A DNA stretch of 58,698 nt from an uncultured Veillonella sp. (GCA_902478055.1 CABSJL010000007.1:1-58698), one strand, 5' to 3'. Counted from the first letter of the stretch, positions 42,275-51,242 are shown. Translations and numbers: made by a program. The notes: generated by a model from the letters alone, not told the origin.

Positions 42275-43409
42275 TTTGTCCTCCATCTACACGAGCAAAG
42301 ATCATGCGACCTGCACTCGTTTGTAATATGGATGTAACCATAACCTCTACAGTTTGGCCCACATAAGGTTTACCATCTTCCACAACAATCATTGTACCAT
42401 CGTCAAGATACGCAACACCTTGATGTACTTCCTTACCTTCTTTCATAATTTGCACGCGAATCCATTCACCTGCAATGAGGGCTGGTTTAAGTACATTAGC
42501 GAGCTCATTAAGATTGAGTACTTCAATACCTTGTACACGAGCAACCTTATTTAAGTTGAAATCATTAGTCATCAACTTCCATTGCTTGTCTAAAGCGAGG
42601 CGCATCAATTTAGAATCAACTTCTGTAAGATCATCGTAATCATCTTCCACTACTTCAATAGCTACCTTATTAGCATCTTGCATCTCTTTCAAAATATCGA
42701 GACCACGACGACCACGATTTCGTTTTGTAGCATCTGCAGAATCAGAAATAATTTGTAACTCATTCAATACAAAGAGCGGTACCATTAGAGGTCCTTCAAT
42801 GAAGCCTGTATTACATAGCTCCTTAATACGTCCATCAATAATAACGGATGTATCTAATAGTTTTGGAGTACTCGTCGTTTTATCAGATTTATGAGTGGAG
42901 AACATTTTAAAACGACTAGTCTTTTTATTACTATCTCCGCCCCATTGTTGTACATAATTATTGTACATTTCAGGGCCCTTGCGAGCCATGATTTTAAGGC
43001 CACTATATCCAAAGATAGCACTTAAAATAATAGGAATGTAAGGTCCTATAATAGGTACTTGATTGAATGCAACACCAATTAAATTTGCAATAATAAGACC
43101 GAATAATAAACCGATGGTGCCTGCAATCAATTCTTGATTTGGAATATGAGTGAGAATACGTTCTAATCGTTTAGCAATCACTAAACCTTGTTTTAAAATG
43201 AATGAAGAAATTAAATAACCAATAATAACGCCAATTAAAGTACCAAGAATTAATACTGAAATACGTGCAATGGTCAATGACATATCCCCAAAGGACTCGA
43301 ATTGAGAGACCAAATATGGGTCGATAATAGGTGCTAAGCTATCCATTCCAACATAGGCCGCTGTACCCACAAGAATGGCTATTACATAGCGCAATATCCG
43401 ATAAATCAT
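42258..43409 (-). CDS. PIN/TRAM domain membrane protein YacL
   Basis: A 383-residue protein with four N-terminal membrane helices (about 5-25, 42-72, 90-115 and 120-140), a linker, a PIN nuclease-like domain (about 183-305) with the acidic motif LLDTSVIIDGRIKEL, and a C-terminal TRAM RNA-binding domain (about 315-370). The family is conserved beside radA and ispD in Firmicutes but its role is not settled. The ATG at 43409 has GGAGG seven bases upstream. Confidence 0.9.
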   Translation of the reverse strand: MIYRILRYVIAILVGTAAYVGMDSLAPIIDPYLVSQFESFGDMSLTIARISVLILGTLIGVIIGYLISSFILKQGLVIAKRLERILTHIPNQELIAGTIGLLFGLIIANLIGVAFNQVPIIGPYIPIILSAIFGYSGLKIMARKGPEMYNNYVQQWGGDSNKKTSRFKMFSTHKSDKTTSTPKLLDTSVIIDGRIKELCNTGFIEGPLMVPLFVLNELQIISDSADATKRNRGRRGLDILKEMQDANKVAIEVVEDDYDDLTEVDSKLMRLALDKQWKLMTNDFNLNKVARVQGIEVLNLNELANVLKPALIAGEWIRVQIMKEGKEVHQGVAYLDDGTMIVVEDGKPYVGQTVEVMVTSILQTSAGRMIFARVDGGQNGQGN

Positions 43410-43424
43410 CAAATCACCTCCTAA

Positions 43425-44798
43425 TTAAGAAAATACCAGTTGCATTGCTTCTTGAATAGATTTAACGCCTCTAATTTTGATAGAACTATCATTATCCTTA
43501 ATCTGCTTATAATTGCCTTCAGGAATAATAAACTTTTTAAAGCCTAATTTTTTAGCTTCATTAATACGTTGTTCAATACGTGGAATGCTACGAACATTAC
43601 CAGTTAAGCCAACCTCGCCTAAGATGACCATATCCGTAGGAACGATGCGATTTTTTAAATTAGATACGATAGCAACAGCCATGGACAAGTCACAAGCTGG
43701 TTCGTTCACCTTGAGACCACCAATAACGTTAACGTACACGTCCTTATTACCTAATGTAAAACCACAGCGTTTTTCTAGTACTGCCAATAGCACAATTAGA
43801 CGATTTAAATCATACCCTATGGCAGTCCGTCGTGGCATGCCAAAAGCAGTTGTAACAACAAGGCTTTGTACCTCTACAAGAATAGGACGAACACCTTCAA
43901 GGTAAATCATAACAGCGCTACCGCTTTCCTCATCCGACCGTTCTGCCAATAACGAAGCAGAAGGGTTAGAGAGTTCTTGTAAACCTTCCTCAACCATGGC
44001 AAAGATACCTGTTTCAGATGTGGATCCAAAGCGATTCTTAATTGAGCGCAAAATACGGAATTGGTAAGACCGTTCGCCTTCAAAGTAAAGCACTACATCC
44101 ACCATATGTTCTAACATACGAGGCCCTGCAATATTGCCTTCCTTAGTAACATGTCCAATGATTACCGTTGAAATATTTCGTTCTTTACAGAAGCGAAGGA
44201 GGCGCGATGTACATTCTCGCACTTGGCTAACACTACCTGGAGCAGCATCGATATCTCCAGTATACATAGTTTGAATAGAGTCGATAACTAACAAAGAAGG
44301 CGTCATTGCATCAGCTTGCTCTAAGATATGATCTAAATCTGTATCAGCAATAACTTGTAGTCGCTCACTATTGATATGAAGTCGTTCTGCCCGAAGCTTA
44401 AGCTGTAATTGAGACTCTTCTCCAGATGCATATAGTACAGTACCTACCGTATCAGCCACCTTTTGAGATACTTGAAGAAGTAGTGTAGACTTGCCTATAC
44501 CAGGATCACCACCTAAGAGCATAAGGGCCCCAGGAACAATCCCACCACCTAATACGCGGTCGATTTCACCAAAGGTTGTAGAGACACGAGCGATAGATGA
44601 AATTTCAATATCTGGTAAAGCTGTTGGTTTTGTTGTTTGATTTCCCACACCTCGTGAAGGTGTGCGGCTATGTTTAGTTTCTTTAATAATCTCTTCAACT
44701 AATGTATTCCATTCACCACATTGTGGACAACGCCCCATCCACTTAGAAGACTCCGCTCCACAATTTTGACAGAAGAATACTGATTTTGCTTTTGCCAT
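43425..44798 (-). CDS. radA: DNA repair protein RadA (Sms)
   Basis: A 457-residue recombination branch-migration helicase. The N-terminal zinc finger is CQNCG...CPQCG (residues 10-30), the ATP site is GGDPGIGKST (about 94-103), the RadA-specific motif is KNRFGS (about 247-252), and the C-terminal third is the Lon-protease-like domain (about 345-457, VGLTGNVRSIPRIEQRI). It is followed directly by yacL with a 15-base gap; disA, which usually lies between them, is absent. Confidence 0.96.
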   Translation of the reverse strand: MAKAKSVFFCQNCGAESSKWMGRCPQCGEWNTLVEEIIKETKHSRTPSRGVGNQTTKPTALPDIEISSIARVSTTFGEIDRVLGGGIVPGALMLLGGDPGIGKSTLLLQVSQKVADTVGTVLYASGEESQLQLKLRAERLHINSERLQVIADTDLDHILEQADAMTPSLLVIDSIQTMYTGDIDAAPGSVSQVRECTSRLLRFCKERNISTVIIGHVTKEGNIAGPRMLEHMVDVVLYFEGERSYQFRILRSIKNRFGSTSETGIFAMVEEGLQELSNPSASLLAERSDEESGSAVMIYLEGVRPILVEVQSLVVTTAFGMPRRTAIGYDLNRLIVLLAVLEKRCGFTLGNKDVYVNVIGGLKVNEPACDLSMAVAIVSNLKNRIVPTDMVILGEVGLTGNVRSIPRIEQRINEAKKLGFKKFIIPEGNYKQIKDNDSSIKIRGVKSIQEAMQLVFS

Positions 44799-44826
44799 AA
44801 TACCTCAAAACTTTTATAAAAGATAA

Positions 44827-44861
44827 AAAAGGCCATGAATGATAACCATTCATGACCTTTT
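44827..44861 (-). terminator. terminator after clpC
   Basis: Fifteen-base arms (44827-44841 and 44847-44861) pair throughout, with one G-U pair in the minus-strand RNA, around a 5-base loop. A U run follows. It separates clpC from radA. Confidence 0.88.
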
Positions 44862-44966
44862 ATGCATAATTTTACTACATGGTTACTATCATTATTCTAT
44901 AGTATACCATTTAAGCCATATAATTTATATGAAAGGTAGTCATTAACTATTAATTTTGTATTTATA

Positions 44967-47414
44967 TTAAATCGTTACAACAATATCATTATCCTTTGCA
45001 TTAGCTTTAATAGTTTTTCCTGCTATCGCCTCTCCTTTCAAAATAAGATCGGATACAGGGTCCTCAATTAAGCGTTGAATAGCGCGTTTTAAAGGCCGAG
45101 CCCCCATAGTAAAATCGGAACCTTCTTTAACGAGCAATTTCATAGCCTCAGGTGTAATTTCTAAATGTAAATCACGTTCTCCAAGACGTTTTATTACATC
45201 ACTCATCAAAATTGTTACAATTTTTGTTAAGTCCTCTTCAGTTAATGGATGGAATACAATCATCTCATCAATGCGATTTAAAAACTCTGGTCTGAAGTGA
45301 CGTTTTACTGCATCCAGAACAGATTTCTTAGCCTCTTTAAAATCTATTTTTTTAGAATCATTAGAATGAGATTCTGCTTTTTTTGGTGCCAAGAAGCCTA
45401 GTTCTGTAGAGTTCTTATGTAATGCTTTAGCACCTAAGTTACTAGTCATGATAATAACCGTATTTCTAAAGTCTACGGTTCTCCCTTGACTATCTGTAAG
45501 ACGTCCATCATCAAGAACTTGTAATAGGATATTAAAGAAATCTGCATGAGCCTTTTCTACTTCATCAAGTAAAATAACGCTATATGGTTTACGACGAACT
45601 GCATCAGTAAGTTGACCGCCCTCTTCATATCCTACATATCCAGGAGGGGCCCCAACTAGACGAGAAACAGTATGCTTTTCCATATATTCAGACATATCAA
45701 GTCGAATCATTGCAGATTCATCGCCGAACAAGGAAGATGCAAGAGCTCTTGCTAATTCAGTTTTACCAACCCCTGTTGGTCCAAGGAATAAGAATGAACC
45801 AATAGGACGTTTTGGATCCTTTAATCCAGCCCTTGCACGGCGCACAGCTTTCGCTACAGCTGTAACAGCATCATCTTGACCGATAACGCGTTTATGTAGC
45901 TCATCTTCTAAATGAAGCAAGGTTTCAGATTCTTCTTCTGCTATTTTAGCCACCGGAATACCCGTCCACTGAGCTACTACTGCAGCAATATCTTCTTCTG
46001 TAACTATTAGTTTTTGATCACTTTCCTCTTTAGCTACAGCTTTTTTATCGTCAATCTCTTTAACGAGAGCTTGCTCTTCATCACGAAGCTTAGCTGCTTT
46101 TTCAAAATCTTGAGATGTAACAGCAGCTTCCTTTTCCTTCTTTACCGTATTAAGTCGCTCTTCTAAAGCCTTAACATCTGGGGCTGCAGAAAAGACTTTC
46201 ATACGCACCTTAGATGCAGCTTCATCAACCACATCGATAGCCTTATCAGGCAAAAATCGATCTGTAATATATCGACTAGATAAGGTAACAGCAGCTTTTA
46301 ATGCTTCATCTGTAATTTTAGCCTTATGGAAAGCCTCATAGCGATCTCGCAACCCCATCAAGATTTCAAGAGCATCCTCTTCATTAGGTTCCCCTACTTG
46401 AACAGGTTGGAAACGACGCTCTAAGGCAGCATCTTTTTCAATATGCTTTTTATATTCATCAAGTGTCGTAGCGCCAATAACTTGGAATTCACCGCGTGCC
46501 AAAGCTGGTTTCAAGATGTTTGCCGCATCCATTGCACCTTCAGTAGCTCCTGCGCCAACCAATGTATGAATTTCATCAATAAAGATAATCATATCATCAT
46601 GTTGTTGCACTTCATCGATTGCTTTTTTCAAGCGTTCTTCAAATTCACCACGGTATTTTGCACCAGCTAACATGGAGCTAATACTAAGAGAAATAATGCG
46701 TTTGTTGCGCAAAATTTCTGGCACATTGCCATTAACGATACGTTGTGCCAATCCTTCAGCAATAGCGGTTTTACCTACACCAGGTTCACCGATAAGAACT
46801 GGGTTATTTTTAGTTCTACGGCTAAGAATTTGGATAACACGTTGAATTTCCGTATCACGACCAATGACAGGATCAATTTTACCTTGTTTTGCAGACTCAT
46901 TTAGGTCCGTTGCGAAATCAGCTAAATCACCTAGATCACCATTATGACTCGCACTCTCTTGCCCATTATCAGCGCCATTTGTATTAGAGCCAAGGATGTG
47001 ACGAATTGCTTCTACTATATCGTCGGTACGAATATTCATAGCCCTTAGAATTCCAACTGCAACGCCACCACCGTCGCTGAGTAATCCTAAGAGAATATGC
47101 TCAGTACCAACGTAATTATGATTCATGCGATTAGCAACTTGAATAGCTAACTCAAGTACATGCTTAACGCGAGGTGTCATATATATGGAGGTTGCTTTTT
47201 TATTACCGCGACCAACTTGTTCTTCTACAGCTTCAAAAATATCTTCTGTAACAATACCAAGCTCTTCTAAAGCCTTAGCGGCAACACCATTTTTAACCTT
47301 TGTAAGGCCGATGAGTACATGTTCAGTGCCTACATAGTCATGCCCTAGTTCTAGCGCTGCTTCTTGAGCAAAGGAAAGGACACGCTGTGCATCATCTGTA
47401 AATCGTTGCATCAT
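44967..47414 (-). CDS. clpC: ATP-dependent Clp protease ATP-binding subunit ClpC
   Basis: A two-ring AAA+ unfoldase of 815 residues that feeds ClpP; in Firmicutes it recognises McsB arginine-phosphorylated proteins. The N domain (1-145) has two Clp_N repeats (FAQEAALELGHDYVGTEHVLIGL). The first AAA module has GEPGVGKT (about 210), a UVR-type coiled coil lies at about 415-450, and the second AAA module has GPTGVGKT (about 545). It lies downstream of ctsR-mcsA-mcsB but after a 220-base gap with possible promoters of its own. Confidence 0.96.
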   Translation of the reverse strand: MMQRFTDDAQRVLSFAQEAALELGHDYVGTEHVLIGLTKVKNGVAAKALEELGIVTEDIFEAVEEQVGRGNKKATSIYMTPRVKHVLELAIQVANRMNHNYVGTEHILLGLLSDGGGVAVGILRAMNIRTDDIVEAIRHILGSNTNGADNGQESASHNGDLGDLADFATDLNESAKQGKIDPVIGRDTEIQRVIQILSRRTKNNPVLIGEPGVGKTAIAEGLAQRIVNGNVPEILRNKRIISLSISSMLAGAKYRGEFEERLKKAIDEVQQHDDMIIFIDEIHTLVGAGATEGAMDAANILKPALARGEFQVIGATTLDEYKKHIEKDAALERRFQPVQVGEPNEEDALEILMGLRDRYEAFHKAKITDEALKAAVTLSSRYITDRFLPDKAIDVVDEAASKVRMKVFSAAPDVKALEERLNTVKKEKEAAVTSQDFEKAAKLRDEEQALVKEIDDKKAVAKEESDQKLIVTEEDIAAVVAQWTGIPVAKIAEEESETLLHLEDELHKRVIGQDDAVTAVAKAVRRARAGLKDPKRPIGSFLFLGPTGVGKTELARALASSLFGDESAMIRLDMSEYMEKHTVSRLVGAPPGYVGYEEGGQLTDAVRRKPYSVILLDEVEKAHADFFNILLQVLDDGRLTDSQGRTVDFRNTVIIMTSNLGAKALHKNSTELGFLAPKKAESHSNDSKKIDFKEAKKSVLDAVKRHFRPEFLNRIDEMIVFHPLTEEDLTKIVTILMSDVIKRLGERDLHLEITPEAMKLLVKEGSDFTMGARPLKRAIQRLIEDPVSDLILKGEAIAGKTIKANAKDNDIVVTI

Positions 47415-47634
47415 AATATCACCTCATCTATCTATGTAAATTGTAATTATTTCTCTTCAAATATATGTAAACAATGGTAGACTATACCATTGGAATAGCT
47501 ATTAACTAAACAAACAAATTTATAGTCAACTTGAATTTATCTTATTTACTCTAACCAAGTCGGAATAGAGCCTTCAATTCTCAATACATAGTTATAAAAT
47601 GATTATATGTGAATTTAGTTTTTGTAAATTTATA
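47415..47634 (-). promoter_or_regulatory. clpC upstream region with possible promoters and an inverted repeat
   Basis: This gap holds a TTGACT (47529-47524) followed after 18 bases by TTAATA, and a TATAAT after a TTTACA with only 15 bases between. It also holds an 8-bp inverted repeat (caatggta at 47472-47479, taccattg at 47485-47492) near the expected start. No canonical CtsR heptad pair is seen. clpC may be transcribed separately from the mcs genes. Confidence 0.35.
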
Positions 47635-48696
47635 TTAATGTGAAAGCTTTTGACGAATTACCTTTGCCCTATAGCTATCACGTTCGATATCTGTTAGATT
47701 ATCATTTCCTGCGTACTTTGAAAGAAAATTAGGTCTAGTTATGGCAATTAACTCATTAAATGAATCCTTCCCCCAGGAAGGTAAAATCTCTAAATCAACG
47801 CCTAATTGGATATCGCTAAGCTTTGTTAAGGCCTCTTTACCATTTACACGACGCGCATATTGTAAAACGCCAAACGAGCGCCATAATACATCTTCCAAAC
47901 CTTCTTTATCATTATGTAATAAGGATTGTCGAGATTTTCTCTCTTCTGCAATGATACCTTCTACAATCTTCGTCAATTGCTCGATGGTATCCTCTTCACT
48001 GACACCCATAGTACGTTGATTAGAAATTTGGTAAATATTTCCTAACGCTTCAGAGCCTTCCCCATATAATCCACGTACAGAATAACCTAATTGAATAATA
48101 CTACGAATAAGGCGTGTAATTCGTCCAGATATGGTCAACGCTGGCAAATGTAACATTACAGATGCCCTCAAACCTGTGCCTACATTAGTAGGACAAGCCG
48201 TTAAATAACCAAACCGTTCATCAAACGCATAGGGATATTTTGCTTCAATTGCCTTATCTATTTTTTGAGCATGTTCATAAGCTTCCTGTAATCGTAATCC
48301 TGAAACCATAGATTGAATCCGCAAATGGTCTTCTTCATTCACCATAATTACAATAGATGCATCATCAGATACTACTAAATTACGATATGGCAGTTTTTCC
48401 TCCAATGCAGGACTCATTAAATGTTTTTCTACTAATATAGCTCGCTCACGCTCACTTAATTGCTCAAGATTAATATTGGAGTATTGATGCCCATCTGCTT
48501 CTTTTAAAGGTTGAAGCAAACCTCTAGAAATAGTATTTACCTTTTCTAAAGATGACTTATCATTACGATTTGTAAACAATATTCCATCAAAATTGCGTGC
48601 TAATCGGATTCGACTAGATATGACAATATGATCGGTTGCATCCGTATCGTGTTGTAGCCATGGGCTTAAAGGAGAATCTAATATAGTATCTAACAT
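47635..48696 (-). CDS. mcsB: protein arginine kinase McsB
   Basis: A 353-residue guanidino-phosphotransferase that phosphorylates arginine residues to mark proteins for ClpC-ClpP. Family motifs are VISSRIRLARN (about 25-35), MVNEEDHLRIQ, and CPTNVGTGLRASVMLHLP with the conserved cysteine (about 165-182). The last residues form the C-terminal regulatory part. It starts 12 bases after mcsA, and is the third gene of the ctsR operon. Confidence 0.96.
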   Translation of the reverse strand: MLDTILDSPLSPWLQHDTDATDHIVISSRIRLARNFDGILFTNRNDKSSLEKVNTISRGLLQPLKEADGHQYSNINLEQLSERERAILVEKHLMSPALEEKLPYRNLVVSDDASIVIMVNEEDHLRIQSMVSGLRLQEAYEHAQKIDKAIEAKYPYAFDERFGYLTACPTNVGTGLRASVMLHLPALTISGRITRLIRSIIQLGYSVRGLYGEGSEALGNIYQISNQRTMGVSEEDTIEQLTKIVEGIIAEERKSRQSLLHNDKEGLEDVLWRSFGVLQYARRVNGKEALTKLSDIQLGVDLEILPSWGKDSFNELIAITRPNFLSKYAGNDNLTDIERDSYRAKVIRQKLSH

Positions 48697-48708
48697 AATA
48701 AGAACCTC

Positions 48709-49248
48709 CTACTCTTTATCGCCACCAATGATGGCTTCTAATTCTTTTATTTTATCTCTTAAAATGGCTGCATCCTCGAAGTTCTCTGCTTGAATTGCTG
48801 AGTCTAATTGATGACGCAACCGCTTTAGTTCATACTTGGCTTTAAATACATTATGACCATGGCTAGGAACAGTTCCTTCATATTCAGAACTACCTTGTAA
48901 TCGTTGTAATAACGGTTTTATTTCACTAGCAAAGGTTTCATAGCATCTATCACAACCAAACTTCCCTACACGATTAAACTCATCATAAGTAATACCACAT
49001 TGAGGGCAACGTTTAGACTGATGTGATTTTAATAAACTATCAGGATAGACCATATTCTTAAAGAAATCATTGGTAAAGAAGCTATCATCCCACATATCAT
49101 TCATAAAGGAACTATAAGGAGATAATTTTCCCTCCTGCTGTAATGCAGTGGCACAAGTATTGCACAAATGTTGTTCCGTCTTCTGATTATTTACAATATT
49201 TGTCATATGGATAGTAGCTTCATTTTTATGGCAATGATCACATATCAC
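48709..49248 (-). CDS. mcsA: McsA, activator of McsB
   Basis: A 179-residue zinc-finger protein that activates the McsB kinase. Two pairs of CxxC motifs are visible at the N terminus (MICDHCHKNEA and HLCNTCATAL) and two more in the middle (RCPQCGITYDEF and FGCDRCYETF). A C-terminal UVR helix hairpin (KRLRHQLDSAIQAENFEDAAILRDKIKELE, about 145-175) follows. It lies between ctsR (6-base gap) and mcsB. Confidence 0.95.
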   Translation of the reverse strand: MICDHCHKNEATIHMTNIVNNQKTEQHLCNTCATALQQEGKLSPYSSFMNDMWDDSFFTNDFFKNMVYPDSLLKSHQSKRCPQCGITYDEFNRVGKFGCDRCYETFASEIKPLLQRLQGSSEYEGTVPSHGHNVFKAKYELKRLRHQLDSAIQAENFEDAAILRDKIKELEAIIGGDKE

Positions 49249-49254
49249 TGATCA

Positions 49255-49734
49255 TCACTCCTTCCGTAGTGTATCCACCATTGTTGCGTAGAGCTGACGA
49301 ATTGCATCATTACGATGTTCAATGTCGGTATTCTCAATTAATGTATCAAAGGAATTATGCATTAATTGAGCTTCACGACGAGTAATCTTTTCAGCCTGTA
49401 GTAATTGGAACAAGGATTGGTCTACATCTTTAATATCAATCAATCGATCTACTGTATTTTGACCTTCATAAATACGATAGGTTGTTACAGCTGGTAGTGA
49501 ATCGGAGCTTTCTGGATTTAATTTAGTAATTCGAATATATCCGCCTAGCCCACGTCTTGATTCAACATCAAAGCCGCGTTCATTAGAAAATCGTGTACTT
49601 AGTACATAACTAATTTGCGATGGTGCACAATCTAATTCATCGGCTAATTCGTTACGTTTTAAAATTAATTTCTCTTGTTCTTCACGCATACGATCTAATA
49701 TAAACTTTTCTATTTTATCAGCTATCATACTCAT
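49255..49734 (-). CDS. ctsR: transcriptional repressor CtsR
   Basis: A class III heat-shock repressor of clp genes, 159 residues. The winged helix-turn-helix is at about 1-75, with NELADELDCAPSQISYVLSTRF and the wing GFDVESRRGLGGYIRI whose glycine-rich tip senses heat. The C-terminal four-helix dimer domain follows. The ATG at 49734 has AGAGG eight bases upstream. It heads ctsR-mcsA-mcsB and probably represses itself through the GTCAA boxes upstream. Confidence 0.96.
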   Translation of the reverse strand: MSMIADKIEKFILDRMREEQEKLILKRNELADELDCAPSQISYVLSTRFSNERGFDVESRRGLGGYIRITKLNPESSDSLPAVTTYRIYEGQNTVDRLIDIKDVDQSLFQLLQAEKITRREAQLMHNSFDTLIENTDIEHRNDAIRQLYATMVDTLRKE

Positions 49735-49770
49735 AAAAAACACCTCTTTAACATTTTATTTAATATATTT

Positions 49771-49861
49771 TTGACTATTTGCTTTTTACATATATCTATT
49801 ATATTTGACTTTTTGACTTTAGTCAATATAAAGGTCAAATTTCTATACTATTTTTTTGACC
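49771..49861 (-). promoter_or_regulatory. ctsR promoter and clustered GTCAA boxes (CtsR operator region)
   Basis: On the minus strand a -35 TTGACT (49826-49821) and -10 TATAAT (49803-49798) are 17 bases apart. Six TTGAC/GTCAA boxes occur: at 49771, 49805, 49813, 49821, 49833 and 49856 (plus-strand starts). Two AGTCAAA heptads in the spacer are separated by one base, not the three bases of the usual CtsR site. The -35 box and the next box make an inverted TTGACT-AA-AGTCAA. Confidence 0.6.
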
Positions 49862-49882
49862 TTTTAATACATTCTCCTTTGA

Positions 49883-49912
49883 TTGGACTTAATCATAAAT
49901 TCTAGGTATAAT
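49883..49912 (+). promoter_or_regulatory. possible promoter of the SpeD-like gene
   Basis: A TTGGAC (49883-49888) and a perfect TATAAT (49907-49912) are 18 bases apart on the plus strand, placing the start point near 49919, before the chosen ATG. The -35 box is weak. Confidence 0.5.
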
Positions 49913-49947
49913 AAATGAGATATATTTTTATGAAAGAAGGTGTTGTT

Positions 49948-50454
49948 ATGGCAGAAGCATTAGGACAAGAACTGTTAATTGATTTATATTCCTGCGATGA
50001 AGATGCAATCTCATCCGCTACAGCTGTACAAGAAAGTGTAGCAACTGCATTTGATTTAGCTGACCTTGATGTTGATGAAATCAGTTGTCAAGTTATGGAC
50101 GAGGAGATCGCCCTCCTATCTGTTGCACCAGGCTTTCACTTTACATTGCACACATATCCTGCTCTAGGCTATGTGGCTGTTGATTTGTATTCTTTTGAGC
50201 AATCCTTACCGCTTACATTGATTATGAAAGCATTACGTAAATCTTTTAGAGCTGAAAAGGTAAAAGCAACAAGTGTACAACGTGGCGACTTTGGTAACGA
50301 ACGTGATATGAAGCCACGTCGCAAAACTAAGATTACTACACTTGGTCGTGTTTCTCGTACACGTATCCAACTCAAACAAACAGGCGGCAAGTTGAAAAAA
50401 CAAAGTGCTAAGGTTATCAAAACATTAGCTAAAAAAAGCGGCCTAAAAAAATAA
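49948..50454 (+). CDS. SpeD (S-adenosylmethionine decarboxylase) homologue lacking the pyruvoyl serine
   Basis: A 168-residue protein from the ATG at 49948 (AAGAAGG seven bases upstream); earlier in-frame ATGs at 49915 and 49930 lie at or before the likely transcript start. The first 120 residues follow the single-domain AdoMet decarboxylase pattern: LGQELLIDLYSCDED near the N terminus and FTLHTYPALGYVAVDLYSF (65-83). Against the Thermotoga enzyme (Ser63, His68, Cys83), His68 is kept, but the processing Ser63 is Phe63 (PGFHF) and Cys83 is Phe83, so no pyruvoyl group can form. Residues 121-168 are a lysine/arginine-rich tail. It is the only plus-strand gene in the window and diverges from ctsR. 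Its function is unknown. Confidence 0.8.
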   Translation: MAEALGQELLIDLYSCDEDAISSATAVQESVATAFDLADLDVDEISCQVMDEEIALLSVAPGFHFTLHTYPALGYVAVDLYSFEQSLPLTLIMKALRKSFRAEKVKATSVQRGDFGNERDMKPRRKTKITTLGRVSRTRIQLKQTGGKLKKQSAKVIKTLAKKSGLKK

Positions 50455-50456
50455 CA

Positions 50457-50488
50457 CAAAAGGACTAACCTATAGGTTAGTCCTTTTG
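50457..50488 (+). terminator. terminator after the SpeD-like gene
   Basis: Sixteen-base perfect arms (50457-50472 and 50473-50488) form a palindrome three bases after the stop codon, ending in CCTTTTG. A second hairpin for the convergent gene lies just beyond. Confidence 0.9.
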
Positions 50489-50500
50489 TAGATAGATGCC

Positions 50501-50531
50501 AAAGGGCTAGAGGAAATTCCTCTAGCCCTTT
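50501..50531 (-). terminator. terminator after the HAD hydrolase (end of suf operon)
   Basis: Fifteen-base perfect arms (50501-50515 and 50517-50531) around a single central base, with A and T flanks, lie 28 bases after the stop of the HAD gene. It is convergent with the terminator at 50457-50488. Confidence 0.88.
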
Positions 50532-50558
50532 TAAGGTTGATATTTTATTTATAATAGC

Positions 50559-51242
50559 TTATCTACGAACCATCATTTCTTCAAGGTCAAGAACATCAGC
50601 AATTTCATCAACATCATCACAAATGTATTCTGCATCAGCTTCTTTTAGTTCAGCTTCTGTACCATAACCATAAGTAACACCAATAGAGATACAGCCAAGT
50701 TCATTAGCTGCCTCTACATCATACTTGCGATCCCCAACCATAAATGCCAAGCGACGACCGTTATCATCGGTCAATGGGTTACCACAAAGGGTAAGAGCCT
50801 TTTCAAGAATCTCTTTCTTATGCAATAAACCAGCCTCGTAATTTGCACCTACAATGACATCAAAGTATGGTGACAATTCAAAGTGGTCTAGAATATCTTT
50901 AGCATAATGTTCTGGTTTTGCAGTCGCTACAGCTATAGTATATTGTTCAGTTTTACATTTGGCTAATAAGTCTACAATATTCGGATATACTTTATTTTCA
51001 AATTTACCGATGGTACCATACCGTTCACGGAATTTAAAGTATGTTTCTTCCGCTTGCTCAAAGGTCATACCACAATGTTCTTGGAACGCATCTACCAATG
51101 GTGGTCCTAAGAATAATTGTAATGTTTCTTCATCAGGTACATCATAACCAAAATGTTCCAATGCAAATTTAATGCTTTTAAGAATACCTTCTTGAGAATC
51201 CGTTAAAGTTCCATCTAAATCAAATAATATAGTTTTCTTCAT
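50559..51242 (-). CDS. HAD-superfamily hydrolase, phosphoglycolate phosphatase-like
   Basis: A 227-residue haloacid dehalogenase phosphatase. Motif I is FDLDGTLTDS (residues 6-15), motif II is around VATAKP, motif III is the lysine near KKEIL, and motif IV is MVGDRKYDVEAANELG (about 168-183). The helical cap at about 17-80 is the Gph/PpaX type. The real substrate cannot be read from sequence. It starts one base after sufU, so it is the last gene of the suf transcript. Confidence 0.88.
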   Translation of the reverse strand: MKKTILFDLDGTLTDSQEGILKSIKFALEHFGYDVPDEETLQLFLGPPLVDAFQEHCGMTFEQAEETYFKFRERYGTIGKFENKVYPNIVDLLAKCKTEQYTIAVATAKPEHYAKDILDHFELSPYFDVIVGANYEAGLLHKKEILEKALTLCGNPLTDDNGRRLAFMVGDRKYDVEAANELGCISIGVTYGYGTEAELKEADAEYICDDVDEIADVLDLEEMMVRR

